Origin: Candidatus Kuenenia stuttgartensis
GTDB taxonomy: Bacteria > Planctomycetota > Planctomycetia > Planctomycetales > Planctomycetaceae
DNA: 64,000 bases
Direction of reading: 5' to 3'
Assembly: GCA_945904015.1 (NCBI GenBank)
Contig: CAMDPK010000012.1
Coordinates: forward strand, 1-64,000
Both the position numbers and the translations under genes were made by a program. The notes beneath the pieces were generated by a model that saw only the letters and a list, made by a program, of their open reading frames with translations, was not told the DNA's origin and ran no database searches. This document shows positions 44,804-54,616 of the stretch, piece after piece (position 1 is the first letter of the stretch; each line of letters begins with the position of its first letter).

Positions 44804-45895
44804 TCACGCCAACTTTGCGGTCAGACGGCAGATTCGCACTTGGTTCTCGGCCATCGCCACGGCGGCCTGCAGGCCGTCGGAGTGGAGAGCGAAATCGCGA
44901 CCGATTTCGGGCATCGCGAATTTGGCAAACTCTTCCGCTTGATCGGGCTTCCAGAACACGAGCAGGGCGTTGCGGCCGCCGGACATGCCAATCCAATAGC
45001 CGTCTGGGTGCCAGGCCAAGCCCCAGATCGTGCCGCGATTTTTCTCTTTCGTGAGGTGCAGCACTTTGAGCTTGCCAGATTCCCAATCGATCGACGCCGC
45101 GGCGCATTCGAGAATGCCGCCGAGTGCATTCGTCACGTTCGTCGTGCCGCCAGCGGCCAGGAGTTTGCCGTCACCGCTGAACGCCAGACTACGCGCGCCA
45201 CCGATATTTGCTCGAAATTTGTCGTCGTACTTGTGCAGGGCCGGGGCGCTGAATGTTCGCACTTCTTTGCCGTCGGCCAGATTCCAGTGCCTGAATATCG
45301 CCCGGTGATCGCATGAGACCAAACTCTTGTTGTCGGGATGGAAGAAGACGTTGTAGACGTGTGACTCATGACCGGTCAGCGTGTGGATGGCACTGCCGTC
45401 CGCCGTGTTCCAAACCTTGACGAGATGGTCGTTGCTGCAAGTGGCGATCTGTTGGCCGTCGGGCGAAACGGCCAAGGCGCGGATCCAACCGGTGTGTGCG
45501 GCGATGGCTCGCAGAGGCGTCGGTGGGTCGGCATCGGTTTGCCACCACAGCAGCCGGCCATCGTAGCCGCCGGTGAACGTCGTTTTGCCGTCGGGAGAAA
45601 AACCGATCGCACGGCACCAACTCTCGTGACCCAACAGCGGCGTCAGCTTGCCGTCCTTCAGGTCGAAACGCTGGACCGTGTAGTCCTCGGCACCGACAAA
45701 GACATATCGCCCCAGCGGATCGAAGCGACATGCGGTGAGGGGTCGCTGGTACTTCCAGGTGGCGACAACATGAGTCTTGCCCGGATCGACTTTGACCTCG
45801 GCCGATTCGCCGCCCTCAGGCGAAACAGAGACGGGCTTTTTCTTGTCGTCGTCTGGCGGTTCCGTGGCGGCAGCTTTTTTCGGTTCGTCGTTCAT
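44804..45895 (-). CDS. Cytoplasmic WD40-repeat protein
   Basis: A 363-residue protein with no signal peptide; residues 1-45 are charged and disordered. Then six to seven WD40 blades (ACRFDPLGRYVFVGAEDYTV; AIGFSPDGKTTFTGGYDGRLL; ALAVSPDGQQIATCSNDHLVKVW; NVFFHPDNKSLVSCDHRAIFRHW; GLAWHPDGYWIGMSGG). Its ATG overlaps the TGA of the DUF1501 gene upstream (45892-45895, ATGA), so it is the last gene of the DUF1549/1553-DUF1501 unit. A scaffold or regulatory role is likely; the partner is unknown. Confidence 0.88.
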   Translation of the reverse strand: MNDEPKKAAATEPPDDDKKKPVSVSPEGGESAEVKVDPGKTHVVATWKYQRPLTACRFDPLGRYVFVGAEDYTVQRFDLKDGKLTPLLGHESWCRAIGFSPDGKTTFTGGYDGRLLWWQTDADPPTPLRAIAAHTGWIRALAVSPDGQQIATCSNDHLVKVWNTADGSAIHTLTGHESHVYNVFFHPDNKSLVSCDHRAIFRHWNLADGKEVRTFSAPALHKYDDKFRANIGGARSLAFSGDGKLLAAGGTTNVTNALGGILECAAASIDWESGKLKVLHLTKEKNRGTIWGLAWHPDGYWIGMSGGRNALLVFWKPDQAEEFAKFAMPEIGRDFALHSDGLQAAVAMAENQVRICRLTAKLA

Positions 45896-47175
45896 GTCAG
45901 CAACTCTGCGATCGGGCCTTTGGCCGGGTCAGCGATGGGGAACTTGCGCCCGCCGATGACGAACTCTTGCTTGGTGTCGACGCCAACGGCTTGCAGATAC
46001 GTGTGGAACAAATGGCCGTGATCGACTTCCCGATCGACGACCGCCATGCCGTCGGAGCTCGTCTTGCCGACGACCGCACCACGGACCACCCCCGCGCCGC
46101 CGAGACAGACGCTCCAGGCCGTGCCCCAATGATCGCGGCCGTAGCGCGGATTGATGCGCGGCGTGCGGCCCATCTCCGACATCACGACGATCAGCGTGTC
46201 GGCGAGCAAGCCTCGTTCGTGCATGTCACTGACCAGCGTGGCAAAGGGCCGATCGAACTCGCCAAGCTGTTCGAGGTGATAATCGAAGTTTTCGTAGTGC
46301 GTGTCGTAGTTCGAGTGGTTCACTTGGACGAACGGCACGCCTTCCTCCAGCAGTCGGCGAGCCAGCAGGCAATGTTGTCCGAACTCGCTCTGGCCATACC
46401 GCTCTTGGTCGCGGGCCGGTTCTTTCGTGGCGTCAAACACGTCGCGGCGAGCCATCAGGTCGCGTGCCTGATCGTAGCTCAAGGTGTAGGCGTCCGTGTC
46501 GGCCGTGCGACGTCGTCCGGCGAAACGATCGTTGGCCGAACGACGAAACTCTTGCCGCCGCGTTTCGGCTTCGCCGCTCACAGTCTCAGGCAATTGCGAG
46601 TGTTGCGGAGCCTTGCCGTCTTCCAACGTCACGGCCGCAAAGCGCGGGCCGAGGTACGCGGCTGAGCCGCCGCCGTTGCCTCCCCCTTTAATCAGGATGT
46701 GACCGGGGAGCGAGAAGGAGGGTGGCGTCAGCGCTTTGGCCGCGACGGCTCCGAGATGCGGAAGCTCGGTTCCAACCGGGTTATGTCCGGTCGTCATTTG
46801 AATCGTGCCGGGACCGTGGCCGCTGTTCTTGGTGTTGATGCCGCGGACGAGCGCCAAGTGGTGCATCTGCTGAGCGGTGAATGGCAGCAGTTCGGAGATG
46901 CGGATGTCCGGCACGCTGGTCGCGATGGAACGAAACGGTCCGCCCCAGACAGTGTTCGGCTTCGGATCCCAGCTTTCCAATTGGCTGACACCTCCGTGGA
47001 GAAAGAAGGTCAGGATTCGCTTCTGCGTGTGCTTGAGTTGCTCGGCCGCCGCGACGGGAATCCACGAGGCTGATCCGCCGAGTGTGAGCGCCCCGACACC
47101 GGTCGCCAAGCCACCGAGAAACTGTCGCCGCGATGTCCCATGTTCCGCGGTTCCACAAGCGTAATCGCATTTCAT
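45892..47175 (-). CDS. DUF1501 domain-containing protein (Tat-exported), copy 2
   Basis: 427 aa with a Tat leader (TSRRQFLGGLATGVG, about residues 14-28). Landmarks are FFLHGGVSQLESWDPKPN, HNPVGTELPHLGAV, NYDTHYENFDYHLEQL and MSEMGRTPRINPRYGRDHWGTAWS. This is the only DUF1501 copy here directly partnered with a DUF1549/DUF1553 gene, 112 bp upstream, the arrangement usual in planctomycetes. An inverted repeat sits in the junction and the downstream WD40 start overlaps its stop. Function of the pair is not established. Confidence 0.93.
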   Translation of the reverse strand: MKCDYACGTAEHGTSRRQFLGGLATGVGALTLGGSASWIPVAAAEQLKHTQKRILTFFLHGGVSQLESWDPKPNTVWGGPFRSIATSVPDIRISELLPFTAQQMHHLALVRGINTKNSGHGPGTIQMTTGHNPVGTELPHLGAVAAKALTPPSFSLPGHILIKGGGNGGGSAAYLGPRFAAVTLEDGKAPQHSQLPETVSGEAETRRQEFRRSANDRFAGRRRTADTDAYTLSYDQARDLMARRDVFDATKEPARDQERYGQSEFGQHCLLARRLLEEGVPFVQVNHSNYDTHYENFDYHLEQLGEFDRPFATLVSDMHERGLLADTLIVVMSEMGRTPRINPRYGRDHWGTAWSVCLGGAGVVRGAVVGKTSSDGMAVVDREVDHGHLFHTYLQAVGVDTKQEFVIGGRKFPIADPAKGPIAELLT

Positions 47176-47228
47176 AATGATCCCCGGTATTTCGCACTTT
47201 GGAACAAAGTCGCCATCACTGTCCTATC

Positions 47229-47288
47229 AGCCGCAGGGCGCTAGCCCCGGTTTGTGTTCATCCGAACCGGGGCTAGCGCCCTGCGGCT
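47229..47288. repeat. Perfect 24-nt inverted repeat inside the DUF1549-DUF1501 unit
   Basis: Arms 47229-47252 and 47265-47288 (AGCCGCAGGGCGCTAGCCCC and exact complement), loop 12 bases. The right end abuts the DUF1549/DUF1553 stop codon at 47288-47290. It lies inside an operon, so it is more likely an attenuator, processing site or inserted element than an end-of-operon terminator. Confidence 0.9.
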
Positions 47289-49201
47289 CAATGATTGAAT
47301 CGGAACTCATTGCTCGACATCAGACTCCAAGTCAGTTCTTGAATCGCAGCGGCGCGATCTTCGCGATCTTTGAGAAATTCGGCGACAGCGGATTCGTCTT
47401 TCTTGGTCGGACGGCGGGCGAACACGGACAGATACAACTCATCGGCCACGGCCTGCGGATCGCTCAACTTTGTCAGGCGATCGGTGAGGTTGCCCGGCAC
47501 CGGCTTCAGCAAGCCTTCGACGACGCCGGCGTTGCCAAAGAACAGAGCTTGATTCAGATTCGCCCCGAAGTCAGCACCGGGAGCCTCGCCGTACATGCTG
47601 ACGAACTGCTGCATGTTGCTGTTGAACTGGTTGTACGTCAGCTTCTCGACCAGCATCGCTTCGACGCGCGGTCGTTCGGCCGGGTCGGCTTCGGTCCACT
47701 CTTTCGGTTTCTTGCTTTGAAACGAGACGCGAATTTTGTCTTGTGCCGAATCCACGGCCCCAGTCGCTTGCAGCACGCTCAGGGCGAACGATTCGGGCGA
47801 GAGTGGTTTCAAGATCACGACGTCGGCACGATCCTCCCAGAACTTGACCAACAGTTCCCACTGGATCGCGGCCTGCTTCGCGTCCGTCTTCTCGACACGC
47901 AGATACTCAGCGGCGAGTCGGGCTTCTTCGAGGCTCTTGCGCTTCGCATTGGCGAGCATTTTCCGACGTCGCACCTCGTGTTCGTCCTTCGCGTCCGTCG
48001 TTGGCTCGGTGAGTGCGGCCAGTTCGCGTTCGCAGTCATCGATCCGCTTCGCGATGGCGGCGGCGTTCAAACCTTGCGGGCTTGGCAATTCACACGCACG
48101 GGCGTAGGTCCGAGTGAGCGCGATCTCGCGCAGGATGTATCGCACATCGCAACCGTGTTCGCGGAACTCCTGCGTCAGCAGATCGAGCACCGCCGGATGC
48201 GACGGTGGATTGTCGGGATGATGGAACTCGAGCGGATGGACAAGCCCATGTCCCATCAGGTGCGCCCACAGCCGATTGACCGCGTTGCGATCGAACATCT
48301 CGGTCGAGCCATCGACACCGCGTTCGGCCAGAGCGGCGCGGCGGCTGAACTTCGGGATCGGTTTGACATCCTTGGCCGGTTTGACCGCGTACTCTTCTCC
48401 CTTTTGCAAGACCGGCTCGACCAACGCGGGACCGCGCGGTAGCCGAGGCACCACCTTGTCGGCACTCTCGCCCGTGAAGACCGATTTGAAGTTCGCTTCT
48501 CCGTTCGGTTTCTCACCGAGCGACGGCACCTTTTTCTTGTCTTGGTACAGGAACGTGCGGCTGACGAACGCATACAGACCGTAGTAATCACCGATCTTGT
48601 AGTCATCCACGATCGGGCTGTCATGACATTGGTTGCATTGCATGTCCATGCCGAAGAAGAGCCGCCCGATATCGCGAGTCAAAGCATTCGGCTCGACCGT
48701 GCGAGCGAAATAGAACCTGAGTGTCGGGCGCATCGCCGTCTGCGTGTCGTCGCCGGCCAGGATCTCGCGCACGAGTTGATCGTACGGTTTGCCATCGTGG
48801 AACGAGTGGTACAGATAGTCGTACCAGTCTTGCGACCTGATGTTCTTCTCCACCTTGCGTTCCAGCCACAGCACGTCGAACGTCGTCGCGAAGTGACGGG
48901 CATAGCGCGGACTCGCCAGCAGACGATCAATCAACTCCGTGCGTTTGGTCGGCGAAGGGTCGCTGAGAAACGCGCGGGCGTCGTCGGCCGTGGGAATGAT
49001 GCCATGCAAGTCGAGCATCGCCCGGCGAAGAAAATCGGAGTCGTCAGCCGGCGCGATCGGCGGCACGAGCGTATCGGCCTCGAAGAGTTGGTCGATCTGC
49101 TGATGCAGGGACACGGTTTCAATCGGCTCATCCGCAAGGACGCAAGTATTGCCGAGGAAGCAAGACCACAGAATCGCGAGAAATACCGAGACACGAGTCA
49201 T
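47288..49201 (-). CDS. DUF1549 and DUF1553 domain-containing exported protein
   Basis: 637 aa from ATG 49201 with a signal peptide (VSVFLAILWSCFLGNTCVLA); the longer frame upstream is an artefact. DUF1549 region (about 25-250: DFLRRAMLDLHGIIPT, LLASPRYARHFATTFDVLWLER, MQCNQCHDSPIVDDY) and DUF1553 region (about 330-630: NRLWAHLMGHGLVHPLEFHHPDNPPSHP, EFREHGCDVRYILREIALTRTYA). CNQCH is a c-type-like heme-binding motif. Members are the partners of DUF1501 proteins and probably act in the periplasm. An insertion rich in Lys/Glu (about 400-440) separates the halves of DUF1553. Confidence 0.9.
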   Translation of the reverse strand: MTRVSVFLAILWSCFLGNTCVLADEPIETVSLHQQIDQLFEADTLVPPIAPADDSDFLRRAMLDLHGIIPTADDARAFLSDPSPTKRTELIDRLLASPRYARHFATTFDVLWLERKVEKNIRSQDWYDYLYHSFHDGKPYDQLVREILAGDDTQTAMRPTLRFYFARTVEPNALTRDIGRLFFGMDMQCNQCHDSPIVDDYKIGDYYGLYAFVSRTFLYQDKKKVPSLGEKPNGEANFKSVFTGESADKVVPRLPRGPALVEPVLQKGEEYAVKPAKDVKPIPKFSRRAALAERGVDGSTEMFDRNAVNRLWAHLMGHGLVHPLEFHHPDNPPSHPAVLDLLTQEFREHGCDVRYILREIALTRTYARACELPSPQGLNAAAIAKRIDDCERELAALTEPTTDAKDEHEVRRRKMLANAKRKSLEEARLAAEYLRVEKTDAKQAAIQWELLVKFWEDRADVVILKPLSPESFALSVLQATGAVDSAQDKIRVSFQSKKPKEWTEADPAERPRVEAMLVEKLTYNQFNSNMQQFVSMYGEAPGADFGANLNQALFFGNAGVVEGLLKPVPGNLTDRLTKLSDPQAVADELYLSVFARRPTKKDESAVAEFLKDREDRAAAIQELTWSLMSSNEFRFNH

Positions 49202-49346
49202 CGGGTCGTCCACCAATGCAAAAAGGCGGGGCGGAATGACAGAAATCAATCGAGGGCAACAACCACCGGTGAACCGACGGCAGTGGGATCCACTTATAAA
49301 AGGAAAGTCGGCCGTGGCCAAGTCAATTGTGATCTTCCTGTGGACA

Positions 49347-50447
49347 TCAATCCGCCGTGTCGCTCCGCGGTTTGACGAGATCGGTTGCGACAACGCACAC
49401 CTCCTGGCGGTTGAACGCCAGTTGCCGAGCACGCACGCGGCGATAGCCCCACGATCGGATTCGTTTGTGAAACAACGGCAGCTCGGCGGCCAAGGCCAGG
49501 TCGGTCAGCTTGAGCGTCAGCAACAAACCTTCGATCCGTACTTCTGGTTGAGTCACGATCGCCTCGACCGTGTCGAGCGTGTATTTCGGAGCGACGTTCG
49601 CATCCATCGCCAGCCAGCGAAAAGTTTGAAAGTCGTTCCGTTCGACTTTCTTCGCTCGTGATCGGAGGTGCGTGAAGTTTGGATTGGCCAGCAGCAACGG
49701 GTCCATTTCGGCAGGGTCGATGCCGGTCACGAAGCAACCGCGGTCTAACAACGCTTGGCACGAGCCGCCCGGAGAACTCCCGATCTCGACAAACCGATCA
49801 CCCGGCTGAATCGGCAATTCGGACCACAGCAATGACTCGACAATCTTCAAGTACGCTCGCGAGATCATGTTCTCTGGCGACTCCACATCCGGGACACCTC
49901 CTGGCCAGCGAGTCTCGACGGTGTTGGCTCGATGCCAACCGAACCACCATTCGTCCGGTTCGACGATGATGCAATCCAAAACTCGGTCGTCCACCTGCGC
50001 GTCTTCATTCAGCGGCAGTGACCACGGGGTTCCCACAGTCGGCTGATGTTCCAGGATCAGCTCGCCAATCCCCTCGGCCAGAGGTGTGATTCCCGGTTCG
50101 AAGTCAGATTCTCCCGGCACGAAGCGGTCGCGCTGCCAGACATGCAGATGTTTGAACTGAGCCAGCACGTCGGCCGGATAACGCTCGGCGAACGGCTTCC
50201 AGAATTCGCGAGCCAACTGCTGTCCATCGGTCCCGACCGCTTTTCCCAGCGAGAACCCCCATGTCCGAGCGAACGCGCAGTTCAACTCAAACTTGCGATC
50301 GCGAGCGACCTCATCAGGAATTCGAAATGTGACAAACCCCGGCCGCGAAAACGAAAACCGAAAGCTCGGATGCTTTCGGGAGACCTCGTTTTTTACCGTT
50401 GCTTCGGAACCAACTTGGCAGACAACGAACAGAAAATGAGACGACAT
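49347..50447 (-). CDS. RlmM-like (FtsJ-fold) rRNA 2'-O-methyltransferase
   Basis: 366 aa from ATG 50447. The N-terminal THUMP-like part opens MSSHFLFVVCQVGSEATVK, typical of RlmM-type enzymes. The C-terminal methyltransferase domain has FVEIGSSPGGSCQALLDRG (about 216-234, SAM-binding) and GIDPAEMDP, then LAMDANVAP (about 275) and LLLTLKLTD (Lys, about 308). RlmM methylates C2498 of 23S rRNA; target identity is inferred. Its promoter and first codons exist as a fragment at 32438-32572. No nearby operon partner. Confidence 0.82.
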   Translation of the reverse strand: MSSHFLFVVCQVGSEATVKNEVSRKHPSFRFSFSRPGFVTFRIPDEVARDRKFELNCAFARTWGFSLGKAVGTDGQQLAREFWKPFAERYPADVLAQFKHLHVWQRDRFVPGESDFEPGITPLAEGIGELILEHQPTVGTPWSLPLNEDAQVDDRVLDCIIVEPDEWWFGWHRANTVETRWPGGVPDVESPENMISRAYLKIVESLLWSELPIQPGDRFVEIGSSPGGSCQALLDRGCFVTGIDPAEMDPLLLANPNFTHLRSRAKKVERNDFQTFRWLAMDANVAPKYTLDTVEAIVTQPEVRIEGLLLTLKLTDLALAAELPLFHKRIRSWGYRRVRARQLAFNRQEVCVVATDLVKPRSDTAD

Positions 50448-50551
50448 CGAAGCGAATACTCTCCGCGTGAAATCCAAAAACCCTCAACGACCAAACCCAA
50501 GGGCGAAGGCCGGACAGTGTATCGCCGAGAATCCGGTGGAGAATGCACGAC
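50416..50551 (-). repeat. Promoter and 5'-end segment shared with the kinase 1-2 intergenic region
   Basis: Partner copy of 32438-32572; carries the start codon (50447) and about 100 bp upstream. The 250 bp between this gene and the SGNH hydrolase gene shows nothing else. Confidence 0.7.
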
Positions 50552-50697
50552 GCGGCGGCAGGAAGTTGTCAGACACCGATGATCCTGGCGGTCTCACGCT
50601 GTTCCGCAAGATCGCGACTCTCGGCGAGGTGCATCACAGGGCCGATCCGCTCCGCGTTGTGTGACGACGGACCTCACCGCGATCGCTTGTCGCACGG

Positions 50698-53025
50698 TTA
50701 TCGAGCACGGCCGGCATTCCGCCACCAGCGGAGTTCGTTGGCTCCTCGTTCGGCGCAGGCGACGATGTCCAGACGCCCGTCTTTGTCGAGGTCGGCGAGG
50801 ATCACGGTCACGGCGTTCGACCAGTTCTGTTTGATCGAGTGCCGCTTCCAGCCGGTCTTCGGATCGCCGGTGTTCTCGAACCACACAAGCTGTCCCGCCG
50901 AACTCCAGCCGGTCGCGACGACGTCTTGATCGCCGTCACCGTCGAGATCTCCGGCCACCGCCTCGAAGCCATGATTTAAGCCGCCGGCGATGAGGTGTTT
51001 TTTCCATTCGGTGCCAAGGCCCGGCTTCCCGACATTCTCGTACCACGCAACTTGATGCGAATCGGGGGAGCTGGCCGCGAGTCCAAACGCCATCAGCACG
51101 TCGAGATCACCATCCCCGTCGATGTCGGTCGGGTGTCCGTGCATCGGCCCGATCGTCTTGTCGTCAATGATTGTTTTCGTCCACGCTTCGGTCGCGGGCT
51201 TTCCGGAGTTCGCAAACCAGACGATTTGATTCGTGGTTCGCGCGGTGCCCAGCAGATCCGGCTTGCCGTCGCGATTGAAGTCGGCGACGGCGATCGTGCG
51301 TGTCTCGCCGAACTTCTCGGCGATTTCGTGTCGCACCCATTTGTCGCCGTTGCCGGGAGTGCCAACGTTCTCGAACCAATCGAACCGTTGGCCATTCCAA
51401 CTCGACGAGGCGACATCGAGATCGCCGTCGGCATCGAGGTCCGCCAACGCGACGTCATACGAGCCGGGGACTTCCCTCGGCTGAGCGACGCGGTGAAGCT
51501 TCCACGGCTGGGTAATCGCATCTTTGCCGGGATTTTCGAACCAGCGGATGTCCGACAGAAGATTGTCCACGATCACGATGTCGGGCCGGCCGTCCCGGTT
51601 GATGTCGCCGATCGCGTGCCGCTCCATGCGAATCGGCTGATCGCTCAGCCCCGCGTACTTTTGAACGAACGAGTGCTGGAATCCCCCCTTGCCGTCGTTG
51701 AGCAACAAATACAGATTGCTGTTCGGCTCGGCGTCAGAACTAGTCAAGTCGAGATCGCCGTCGCCATCCAGATCGAACGCCGCACAGGCATACGAGTAGG
51801 TGTAATTGCCGAGCAACCGCTGCTCGATCAGCTTGAGCGGCCCCGCCTCGATCGTCTTCGGCGGTTCAACGACGGCGGACGGCTCGCCGCGCGGATCGAT
51901 CAGCGTTGTGATGGCCTGAGCATAAACGCGATGGCCGAAGTCATTCGGATGGTTGACGCCGTTGCCGGACTGATCCCAGTCTTTCTTCAGTTCGAGGATG
52001 CCAGTCCAAATCGAAGTCAGGTCGGCGAGCGCGACTCCCGGCTCAACGAGTTCCTTCAGTGCGTCGCGGTACTGCGGAAACGCTTCGTGCTTGAGCCGAA
52101 TCCAATCGCGATTGCCGAGCATCGTCGCCACGAGAATGAACTCGCACTCCGGCAGCTTCTCGCGAATCTTCGCGATCATGCTCTTTGTGTTCTCCTTGAA
52201 CGATTCCGGCGAGCGTCCCGCTGAGTCATTCATGCCGAACGCCAGGATCACGAGATGCGGCTGAGCCTCGACCACCTTGTCGATCTGCGTCAGCCCCCAG
52301 CCAGTGTCGGTCCCGCCGACAGCAAGATTCTTCATCTCGACGGGATTGCGGAACCGCTCGGCCAGTTGCCGCCGCACCAATTCGGGATACGCCGGCTGAT
52401 GCGGAGCCGCGTCGTATTCGGCCGACGCATTCGCTCCGGCCGAGATGCTGTCGCCGAGCGTCACAATCGTCAGCGGTTGCCGACTGACCAACTTGGCCAC
52501 CGCGCGCGGCAGCATCTGCGGATCGACCTTTGGTACCGGAGCCTTCCACAAATCCGGCGCGTGCCGGTACGAGATGCAGGTCTGCATCTCGGCATATTCG
52601 AGCCGCCCGCCGAAAAAGATTTCGCCGTTGCCGTCGCGATGCGTCAGTTCGTATTTCTGAGTCTTCGCTGGCCGCCGCAACTCTTGCGGTGTGCGCGAAG
52701 GAATCCGCGAACCAGCCGGCAACACGATCTCGCGCGAGTCCGGCTTCCAAACAAAATCCTTGCCATTCTCAAAGGTCACGTCGCCGACGGAATTCCGAAC
52801 CGCCAGCACTTCGCGAATCGGAAACAGCACCGACGCTCGCGCCTCGCCGGTCTTCTCGTCTTTGATGAACAGTACCGACTCCCCTTCGCTGGTCTCGCCT
52901 TGCCAGAAGGGCCGCAGGAGTTCGGCCGCGTATTTCCACGTCGGCTTGGGAGACTCCTGAGCAAAGGCCGCAGCCAAAAGTCCGAGCATGACAAAAACAA
53001 AACAGCGTGATCTGATCTGCAACAT
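50698..53025 (-). CDS. Secreted SGNH/GDSL hydrolase with FG-GAP repeats
   Basis: 775 aa with a signal peptide (about 1-22). Residues about 180-385 form an SGNH hydrolase: block I GDSISAG, block II AVGGTDT, block III GMNDS and block V NHPNDFGH with the catalytic Asp/His pair. From about 400 to the C-terminus are FG-GAP/VCBS calcium-binding-type repeats (AAFDLDGDGDLDLTSSD; GDINRDGRPDIVIVD; DLDADGDLDVASSSWNG; DIDGDGDLDVLMAFG; DLDKDGRLDIVACA) forming a propeller. Likely an extracellular esterase on a glycan; substrate unknown. It lies 36 bp downstream of DUF1501 copy 3, likely co-transcribed. Confidence 0.92.
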   Translation of the reverse strand: MLQIRSRCFVFVMLGLLAAAFAQESPKPTWKYAAELLRPFWQGETSEGESVLFIKDEKTGEARASVLFPIREVLAVRNSVGDVTFENGKDFVWKPDSREIVLPAGSRIPSRTPQELRRPAKTQKYELTHRDGNGEIFFGGRLEYAEMQTCISYRHAPDLWKAPVPKVDPQMLPRAVAKLVSRQPLTIVTLGDSISAGANASAEYDAAPHQPAYPELVRRQLAERFRNPVEMKNLAVGGTDTGWGLTQIDKVVEAQPHLVILAFGMNDSAGRSPESFKENTKSMIAKIREKLPECEFILVATMLGNRDWIRLKHEAFPQYRDALKELVEPGVALADLTSIWTGILELKKDWDQSGNGVNHPNDFGHRVYAQAITTLIDPRGEPSAVVEPPKTIEAGPLKLIEQRLLGNYTYSYACAAFDLDGDGDLDLTSSDAEPNSNLYLLLNDGKGGFQHSFVQKYAGLSDQPIRMERHAIGDINRDGRPDIVIVDNLLSDIRWFENPGKDAITQPWKLHRVAQPREVPGSYDVALADLDADGDLDVASSSWNGQRFDWFENVGTPGNGDKWVRHEIAEKFGETRTIAVADFNRDGKPDLLGTARTTNQIVWFANSGKPATEAWTKTIIDDKTIGPMHGHPTDIDGDGDLDVLMAFGLAASSPDSHQVAWYENVGKPGLGTEWKKHLIAGGLNHGFEAVAGDLDGDGDQDVVATGWSSAGQLVWFENTGDPKTGWKRHSIKQNWSNAVTVILADLDKDGRLDIVACAERGANELRWWRNAGRAR

Positions 53026-53061
53026 GGGTGCTCCAACGTGAGGTCGTATTCGCGGTGCGTC

Positions 53062-54507
53062 TCAGCCGAACAATTCTGTCAGCGGTTGGCCACCTTCCAT
53101 GACCGGCACCGGCTGGCCGAGTGCGTTGTGAATCCGCGTGTCGGGCGAGATGCCCAGCGCGTGAAAAATCGTCGCGCCGAGATTCTGTGGGCTGACCGGC
53201 TTGTCTTGCGGATACGCCGCGTCCTTGTCGGATCGGCCGTAGATCGCGCCGCCACGAATGCCGGCTCCGGCCAGCACGGCGGGAAAGCAATAGCCCCAGT
53301 GATCGCGGCCCCAATTCGCGTTGCCGCGCGGCGTGCGGCCCATCTCGCCGAGGCACACGACCAGCGTCTCGTCGAGCAACCCGCGCTGCTGCATGTCGTC
53401 CAGCAGCGCCGACAGGCTTTGGTCGAGTCCTGGCAGCAGGTGCTTGCCGACGTCGTTGGAGTGCTGGTGGCTGTCCCAACTGTAGCCGTCCGGGCAGTCC
53501 CACAAGACGGTGACGAATCGCGCGCCGGCTTCGATCATGCGTCGGCCCATCAGCATCGACTGGCCGAACAGGTGCCGGCCGTAGCGGTCTCGCAACTGCG
53601 GAGATTCGCGGCGGATATCGAATGCGGCGCGCATCTTTTCCGAAGTGACGAGGTCCATTGCACGTCCGTGCAGCCGGCCGAAGTCGCGCACGCCGCGCGA
53701 TTGATCGAGCTCGCGCTTTGCGGAGTCGAATTGAGTCAGCAGGCTCTCGCGCTGCGACAACCGATCGAGTGTCATGTCGGCGTGTGACTCAACCCCTTCG
53801 ACGCGAAACGTCAGCTCTTCGTCGGTGCAGTCGCGGAAGTACGGGTTGTCCTTCGCGTCTCGTTTGGCGACTTTCGTGGCGAGCGGGTTGCAACCCAGGC
53901 CGAGCCAACCGGCGTACTGCCCCGAACGGTCATAGCCTTGAATGTGTCCGAGCCGGTTCGGCAAGTAAACAAAACTCGGAAAGTCGCGGCGCTGATCGGC
54001 GGGTCGCTGTGCGTCGGCTCGCTGATCGAGGTACTCGACGACCGACCCGAACGCCGGCCAATCTTTTTCCGTCGCGTTGACGCGAGCTGGACCACGTTCA
54101 GCCGGAGGCATTTCGTGGCCGGTCTGAATGATGTGGCAGGCGTTGTGGTCGTTCTGCCCGTGAGTCATCGTGCGAATGACCGCGAACTTGTCCGACATCG
54201 CTGCCAGCTTTGGCAGATGATCGCTGACGAGCAGCCCCGGCGAGCGCGACGCGATCGGCTGGTACGGCCCCCGAATTTCCTTCGGAGCCTCCGGCTTCAT
54301 GTCGAACGTTTCGAGCTGGCTCGGCCCGCCGAACAGATACACGAACATCACCGATTTGGCTCGCGGTGCCACGACCGCTCCGCCTTCTTCCGCCGCCAGT
54401 AACTTCGGCAAGCTGGTTCCCAGCAGTCCCGTTCCCGCGGCGCGAATCACATCGCGGCGAGTCAGGCCGTTGCAAACTCGTTGGCTCGTGCCCTGAATCG
54501 TGAGCAT
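53062..54507 (-). CDS. DUF1501 domain-containing protein (Tat-exported), copy 3
   Basis: 481 aa; Tat leader LTRRDVIRAAGTGLLG (about 15-30). Family landmarks are VYLFGGPSQLETFDMKPEAP, DSHQHSNDVGKHLLPG and CLGEMGRTPRGNANWGRDHWGYCF. It is the upstream member of a likely two-gene unit with the SGNH hydrolase. No DUF1549/DUF1553 gene adjoins. An inverted repeat lies 19 bp upstream of its start. Confidence 0.92.
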   Translation of the reverse strand: MLTIQGTSQRVCNGLTRRDVIRAAGTGLLGTSLPKLLAAEEGGAVVAPRAKSVMFVYLFGGPSQLETFDMKPEAPKEIRGPYQPIASRSPGLLVSDHLPKLAAMSDKFAVIRTMTHGQNDHNACHIIQTGHEMPPAERGPARVNATEKDWPAFGSVVEYLDQRADAQRPADQRRDFPSFVYLPNRLGHIQGYDRSGQYAGWLGLGCNPLATKVAKRDAKDNPYFRDCTDEELTFRVEGVESHADMTLDRLSQRESLLTQFDSAKRELDQSRGVRDFGRLHGRAMDLVTSEKMRAAFDIRRESPQLRDRYGRHLFGQSMLMGRRMIEAGARFVTVLWDCPDGYSWDSHQHSNDVGKHLLPGLDQSLSALLDDMQQRGLLDETLVVCLGEMGRTPRGNANWGRDHWGYCFPAVLAGAGIRGGAIYGRSDKDAAYPQDKPVSPQNLGATIFHALGISPDTRIHNALGQPVPVMEGGQPLTELFG

Positions 54508-54526
54508 CGGAAAGTCCTCGCTTTTG

Positions 54527-54616
54527 TGGGTTAGGCTTCCAGCCTGACACCTTCGGAAAGAAAGTCAGGCTGGAAGCCTAACCCACGTTGAGGGTCAGCC
54601 TAGAAAGGCTGACCTA
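54527..54616. repeat. Inverted repeats between DUF1501 copy 3 and the TolB/LamG gene
   Basis: Perfect 22-nt arms (54527-54548, 54564-54585; GGGTTAGGCTTCCAGCCTGA theme), then a smaller hairpin GGTCAGCCTAGAAAGGCTGACC (54592-54613). Its right tip supplies the TolB/LamG stop TAG on the minus strand (54616-54614). Confidence 0.85.

Noticed and set aside
49202-49432. Longer N-terminus for the DUF1549/DUF1553 protein
   Set aside because: The ATG at 49201 opens a clear signal peptide; upstream codons overlap the end of the RlmM-like gene.
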